Origin: Scenedesmus sp. ARA3 | Lineage: Eukaryota; Chlorophyta; Chlorophyceae; Sphaeropleales; Scenedesmaceae | DNA length: 11,640 nucleotides | Reading direction: 5' to 3' | NCBI GenBank assembly: GCA_004335835.1 | Contig: RWJK01000360.1 | Span: forward strand, 2,737 to 14,376 | Shown: one piece after another, positions 8,103 to 11,640 of the stretch | Position numbering within the stretch: position 1 is the first letter of the stretch | How the letters are laid out: every line of letters starts with the position of its first letter | Program-made: the position numbers and the translations under genes | The notes under the pieces: model-generated | Told to the model about the DNA's origin: nothing | The model's input: the letters and a program-made list of their open reading frames with translations, nothing else | Databases searched by the model: none

Positions 8103-11100
8103 ATGCGCGCAGCAGGACCTGCGGCAGCAGCAGGCACAGCTTCCAGGCATAGCTGCATCTCCTCTGCCCAGCGTCTACGTACAGTCCTTCAAAGACGTCA
8201 CATCAACTGTTCAAAGCCATATTTGGGACCTAAAAGCGTATTTGCCAACACCTGTAACGGCAGCACCGCTAGCTGGCACCACAGCCAAAGGCGCTTGGCA
8301 GCAGCGTGCACAGTGCAGGCGGCCAAGCAAGCTACAGTGCTTGATCAGCAGCCCATGCTCTCAACACTGGTGACGGATGCAGCCACGGGCCCCTGGGAGA
8401 CGCTTGCATGGAAGGTATGCCAAGCAGCTGCACAGATTTCAAGGTTTACTTGCCTGCCCCAGTAACCTTGCAGCAGGGCGCACCTTGCTTGGCCAGTTGC
8501 CGGCGCATTGTGGGTCCAGTGGGTTTCTGGCTAAGTTCTCCGCGTGGATGACGGCATCATCTTGATTTGTGCTGGCATGTACAGGGCAGGAAGCAGAAGT
8601 AACACTGCTATGACATCGTGCGCTGTTGCTGTCTTTGGGGAGCTGCGCAGCATGCCGTCCCTGCGGCAGCAGCATTGATTCGACTGTTTGCAAAGAAGCA
8701 GCATGACCCCATGACCCTTGCCTCAACTGCATGATACAACCATTGTTTTGTACTCGTTTATGCATGTTTGTGCCTGCAGGTCACTCTTGATGTCCTGCTG
8801 CCCATCCTAGGCCTGCTGACGCTGCAGCGCCTCATTGACCTTGCAGCAGAGCGCTCTAATCACGTGTTGCAGCAGCGCGTGGCAGAAAGCAGCAACGGCA
8901 GCAGCAGCAGCAGCAGCACCGGTATCGCTGCTGCACTATGGCGCCGCTCAACAGCAGCAGCCCTGGTGCTGCTGGCGCTGCGTGCACCGGCTGCATTCGT
9001 GCTGCCGCTGCTGTGCTTTGCCTATGTGCTGCGCAGCTGCCTGCACATGACTGATCTGGTGCTGCATATGTATCAGCCGCACCTGCCGCAAGCGATAGGG
9101 ATGCTGGCTGGCAGCGTGTCTGCGAGGCTAGTGCCGCTGGACGCTGCACTGCAGGTGTGTTGTGCTGGGAGCAGTGCTGGCTGGGTGGCTAGGTGTTTGG
9201 CACATGTATGCAACAGTTGCACTGTCGTGGCAGCACGCTACAGGCATGAGTGCCTTGCTGCAAACCGCACTGCACTGAAGGTATATATGCCATTCACTGC
9301 ATGCGCAGCTGCTGTTGCCTGGCACCCGTTTGCTGCACGTTGCACTTGTGCACTGCAGCGCGTAGCAGGGTGCTGCACACCTGCTTGCATCCTTGCTTGC
9401 CCAGCTCATTCTCTGGCGCCACATCTGCTCCCCGCCCACTGCTTACCACCCTGCTGTCCTTTAACCTGACCCATCCTGCAGACCCTCCTGCAGGTGGCAG
9501 CAGCAGTCTTCACCAGCTGGTTCCTAGTGCAGCTCAAAAACACCATCCTGAGGCACCTACTGCTGCCAGATGCAGTGCGCAGCGGCCACACAGAACTGGA
9601 ACGCATCTACCTGCCACTCAGCAGCCTGCTCACATGGGCTGCATGCCTGGGCTGTGCCATTGCTGTTGCGGGGTGCCTGGGGCTGAGGCTGGAGCCGTTG
9701 CTGGCAGTTGGAGGCGCCGGTGGTATTGCAGCAGGCTTTGCGAGTCAGCAGGTGCTAACCAACATGGTGTCAGGTGAGGGGCGGGCACACAGCAGCTTGC
9801 GTGCTTGAGAAGTGCTGTAGAGATCTGCTTAGCAGGGGCTTTGACAGCCAGCAAGTGCTGACCAAGCAACATGGTGTCAAGTTTGTTGAGATGCTCAGGA
9901 TGTTTCTCCACCCGAGAACTGCGCTGCTGCATGCTCCTGCAAGCATGAACATCTCCCTGAGCCGGCCCTTTTGTGGTTGGAAAGGCTATGCGCTGCCGTA
10001 ATGCTGAAAACACTGTATTCACCATGCTGTGCCTGTGTACATGCCCATCCTGCAGGTGTGAACATCTTCTTGAGCCGGCCCTTTGTGGTGGGTGACCAGG
10101 TCAGGTTTGCAGGGGCCACTGAGCTGGAGGGCACCGTGGAGGCAGTGGAGATCATGCGCACGCTGCTGCGCACCACAGGTGGGCGCAACAGCTGCTTCCT
10201 GCAAGGCTGGTGTTGCATAGGTAGATAAACGTTCAAGGGGTGGAGGCGGTGGAGATCATGCACATGCTGCTTGCCCTGCAGGTAGGTGCACTAGGCAGGG
10301 CACTTGCGTGGGGAGCTGTCGCGTTGCTTGCAGGACAGCTTCTGTGGCACTGAATTGACTGACCCCGTATCCCCTGGCATCACCACAGTCAAGCCTATTG
10401 GTTTGCATGTACACGCATGCATGGCCGCTGCGAAAGCTGTCCTGCAAGCAATACGTATGTGAGCAGCATTGAAGCACATGCATCTCTGCTTGCTGTGGTT
10501 TGTTGTGCATTCGCCCCCACCCGTAGCAGCCAGTGCAGCAGCATGCATGCGACGTGCACATTGTGTGCTGTGTTGCTGTGCTGCTGTTGCAGGTGGCACC
10601 CTGGTGGCCATACCCAACAAGACAGTAGCAGAGCTCATCGTATACAATCGCACACGCAGCCTGGCAGCAGCTGCTGCTGCAAACACAGCCGCAGCAAAGC
10701 CTGCAGACACAGCAGCAGCTGCCATTGCTGCTGTTGCTGTGCCTGCTGCTGCTGCGCCGCTGCGCCGCGTGCTGTGCTTCAGCATACAGCTAGGCAGGGA
10801 TTGTGATCAGAAGCTGGATGATGTGCGAGGTGATGTGAAGGCCCTGCTACATTGCGTCACTGTGCAGCAGCTGGTGGACTGCGGCTTAGCTGCTTTCTCA
10901 GAAGAGCAGCTGCAGCAGCAAGCAGCGCACGCTGCTGACACCGCAGCAGACATGACAGCAGATGTGGCAACTGCTGAAGAGCTCGCAGCACGCGTGAGCA
11001 AAGTAGGAGGCTATGATGCAGCTGCAGCCAAGCCCACAGCCGCACCAGCAGGGCCAGATGACCACCACCAGCAGCAGCAGCAGGAACCGGAAGCGGAGGC

Positions 11101-11407
11101 AGAGCAATCACCTGTTGATGGGGTGATGAAGGCCGTACTGGCTGGCATCACTGGTGATGTAGACGCTGGCGATGAAGGCACGACAGACAATGAGCAGCAG
11201 CAGCGGCTGCCAGAAGCCGAGCCGCTGCCTGTGAGCATCAGCCTGGCGCAGCTAGCAGAGGATAGCTTGAAGCTGTTTGTGCGCTGCGAGCTGATGCTGC
11301 CAGGCAGTACAGCAGAGGAAGCTGTAGAGCAGCAGACAGAGGCTGTGCTGGTTGCTGTGTCGCGCTTGGTTAAGGACAAGTACCAGGGCACTGTGCTGTG
11401 GTGCTGA
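8103..11407 (+). CDS. MscS-type mechanosensitive channel, probably plastid-targeted (MSL2/3-like)
   Basis: Five exons: 8103-8414, 8780-9154, 9482-9773, 10056-10178, 10593-11407 (638 residues). All junctions are GT-AG with matching phases (0,0,1,1). Residues 1-80 contain no Asp or Glu but many Arg, Ala and Ser, as in a plastid transit peptide; LAAACTVQA is a possible cleavage area. Predicted membrane helices lie near 105-123, 159-190, 230-256 and 271-296. The pore helix at about 300-328 (LLAVGGAGGIAAGFASQQ, then LTNMVSG) has the Gly/Ala packing pattern of MscS TM3. The beta domain follows (VNIFLSRPFVVGDQVRF; EGTVEAVEIMRTLLRTT; GTLVAIPNKTVAELIVYNR). An Ala-rich insert (about 391-425) and an acidic Gln-rich insert (about 450-580) split the C-terminal domain, whose last part (AEDSLKLFVRCELML) ends near the stop. 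Such channels open under membrane tension and release ions and osmolytes, protecting plastids from osmotic swelling. The ATG has the favourable context CAAGCAAATG. The family call is firm; plastid rather than other targeting is inferred. Confidence 0.9.
8415..8779 (+). other. intron 1 of the MscS gene
   Basis: Donor AAG/GTATGC and acceptor GTGCCTGCAG, 365 bp, phase 0. It separates the predicted transit peptide exon from the membrane part. The exon-1 frame reads into the intron and stops at 8463-8465. A small direct repeat CATGACCC lies near 8702-8719; nothing else was recognised. Confidence 0.85.
8895..8920. repeat. AGC triplet run encoding poly-Ser in the MscS gene
   Basis: AGC units on the plus (coding) strand give a Ser-rich loop (SSNGSSSSSS) between the first two predicted membrane helices. 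Confidence 0.65.
9155..9481 (+). other. intron 2 of the MscS gene
   Basis: Donor CAG/GTGTGT and acceptor ATCCTGCAG, 327 bp, phase 0. A second in-frame acceptor (CTCCTGCAG, ending 9493) lies 12 bases further on, so splicing could include or drop four residues (TLLQ). The intron is Cys-codon and TGC rich, with no recognisable element. Confidence 0.8.
9831..9881 (+). pseudogene. decayed copy of the 3' end of MscS exon 3
   Basis: GGGGCTTTGACAGCCAGCAA and what follows match exon 3 at about 9728-9773, which encodes GFASQQVLTNMVSG. The copy would read GFDSQQVLTKQHGV. Four extra bases (ACCAAGCAAC versus ACCAAC) shift its frame, and AGGTGAG at the donor has become AAGTTTG. It is therefore not a usable exon end. 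Confidence 0.75.
9930..9998 (+). pseudogene. decayed copy of the 5' part of MscS exon 4 with its acceptor region
   Basis: GCATGAACATCTCCCTGAGC and the following bases match the start of exon 4 at 10053-10110 (VNIFLSRPFVVGD). The match also covers the upstream CATGC..TCCTGCA acceptor context, but the acceptor AG/GTGTG is now AAGCATG. An extra T (CCCTTTTG versus CCCTTTG) breaks the frame. Confidence 0.75.
10236..10288 (+). pseudogene. decayed copy of the 3' end of MscS exon 4
   Basis: GTGGAGGCGGTGGAGATCAT and the following bases match exon 4 at about 10135-10185 (VEAVEIMRTLLRTT), including a donor-like GCAG/GTAGGT at the matching place. The segment could read VEAVEIMHMLLALQ. It lacks an obvious acceptor of its own, so it is more likely a relic than an alternative exon. 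Confidence 0.7.
10324..10451. repeat. 128-bp element bounded by perfect 18-bp inverted repeats
   Basis: Bases 10324-10341 (TTGCTTGCAGGACAGCTT) and 10434-10451 (AAGCTGTCCTGCAAGCAA) are exact reverse complements. They enclose 92 bases that include a smaller nested stem (CTGTGG at 10342-10347, CCACAG at 10383-10388). The size and terminal repeats suit a miniature inverted-repeat element, or a foldback RNA hairpin within the intron. No clear target-site duplication is visible outside the arms. Confidence 0.6.
10662..10758. repeat. GCA/GCT-rich tract encoding an Ala-rich insert in the MscS gene
   Basis: Degenerate GCA/GCT/GCC codons give an Ala-rich stretch of about 35 residues (LAAAAAANTAAAKP onward). 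It lies between VYNRTRS and the next conserved strand (RRVLCFSIQLG), interrupting the MscS beta domain. Confidence 0.6.
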
Positions 11408-11640
11408 TCTGCCCAGCCTGCGGCGAGCAACTCATAGCTGTTATAGCGAGCCGCAGTGCGACAGGAGCAGAGTAGTCGGCTCGCTGGGCTAGTACAGGGG
11501 TTGTGTGTCAGTCTGCACTGATTGTTGTATCAGATTGTGCTCAGCTGTTGTTGGAGGGTTGAGACGCCTGTGGCTGACATGTGTTTCAAAGCGGGAGGCA
11601 GCTCTACAGCGCCTGAGTGCTCCTACTGCGACAACTGAGC
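11408..11640 (+). other. 3' flank / untranslated region of the MscS gene with alternative stem-loops
   Basis: No open frame of note. Two overlapping stems are possible: CTGCGGC (11418-11424) with GCCGCAG (11450-11456), and AGCGAGCCG (11445-11453) with CGGCTCGCT (11477-11485). They share bases and cannot form together. I saw no TGTAA polyadenylation signal, so the transcript probably ends beyond the window. Confidence 0.45.

Larger units (their letters stand above)
9774..10055 (+). other. intron 3 of the MscS gene, carrying decayed exon copies
   Basis: Donor TCAG/GTGAGG and acceptor ATCCTGCAG, 282 bp, phase 1. It interrupts the gene exactly at the end of the pore helix. Two stretches inside resemble the flanking exons (listed separately). 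Confidence 0.85.
10179..10592 (+). other. intron 4 of the MscS gene
   Basis: Donor ACAG/GTGGGC and acceptor GCTGCTGTTGCAG, 414 bp, phase 1. It is the longest intron in the window. It contains a decayed copy of the end of exon 4 and an 18-bp inverted repeat, both listed separately. Confidence 0.85.

Noticed and set aside
9774..10001. Intron 3 pseudo-exons as a mutually exclusive alternative exon of the channel
   Set aside because: A four-base insertion, an extra T and lost splice sites break the frame at several points. A relic explains it better, though transcripts could test this.
1..11640. tRNA, rRNA, CRISPR array, or bacterial operon
   Set aside because: No cloverleaf with a T-loop, rRNA-like block, or regularly spaced repeat was seen. 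The repeated elements are coding triplet runs, and the genes are intron-containing eukaryotic genes.

Overview
The window is nuclear DNA of a green alga. It carries three spliced protein genes with GT-AG introns of about 170-415 bp, acceptors that mostly end in TGCAG, very Ala/Ser/Gln-rich proteins built from CAG/GCA/AGC triplet runs, and moderate-to-high GC. These traits, plus the protein families (an F-box/LRR-like protein, a C-terminal MYND finger protein with a CNNPSC motif, and a plastid-type MscS channel), resemble Sphaeropleales such as Tetradesmus/Scenedesmus. That placement is inferred from family resemblance and was not tested by search. Nothing here is bacterial, viral or CRISPR-like.

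Layout. (1) Bases about 61-2304, minus strand: an F-box plus leucine-rich-repeat protein in at least two exons (2304-768 and 530-244). Both ends are incomplete: no in-frame ATG precedes the F-box, and a consensus donor at 243 suggests that the gene runs off the left edge. (2) Bases 2305-3505: non-coding, holding the 3' side of gene 2 and the 5' side of gene 1. (3) Bases 3506-7658, minus strand: one large gene (about 1190 residues, four exons) encoding a helical, low-complexity-rich protein that ends in a canonical MYND zinc finger. The finger lies in a short frame beyond an apparent stop. It is reached only through an unusually short intron (about 47-53 nt) or across a one-base frameshift. (4) Bases 7659-8102: a short spacer between divergently transcribed genes, probably a two-way promoter region. 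(5) Bases 8103-11407, plus strand: a five-exon, 638-residue MscS-type mechanosensitive channel with a plausible plastid transit peptide. (6) Bases 11408-11640: its 3' flank, with two alternative stem-loops.

The genes do not form an obvious pathway. The F-box/LRR and MYND proteins belong to families that I recall as expanded in these algae, with no assigned function. The channel is expected to release osmotic tension in a plastid membrane. The observations most worth checking are decayed copies of the MscS pore exons inside introns 3 and 4, a perfect 18-bp inverted repeat (MITE- or hairpin-like) in intron 4, the broken or mini-intron junction before the MYND finger, and CAG-class triplet runs that lie on the sense strand in exons but switch to CTG at some intron 3' ends.
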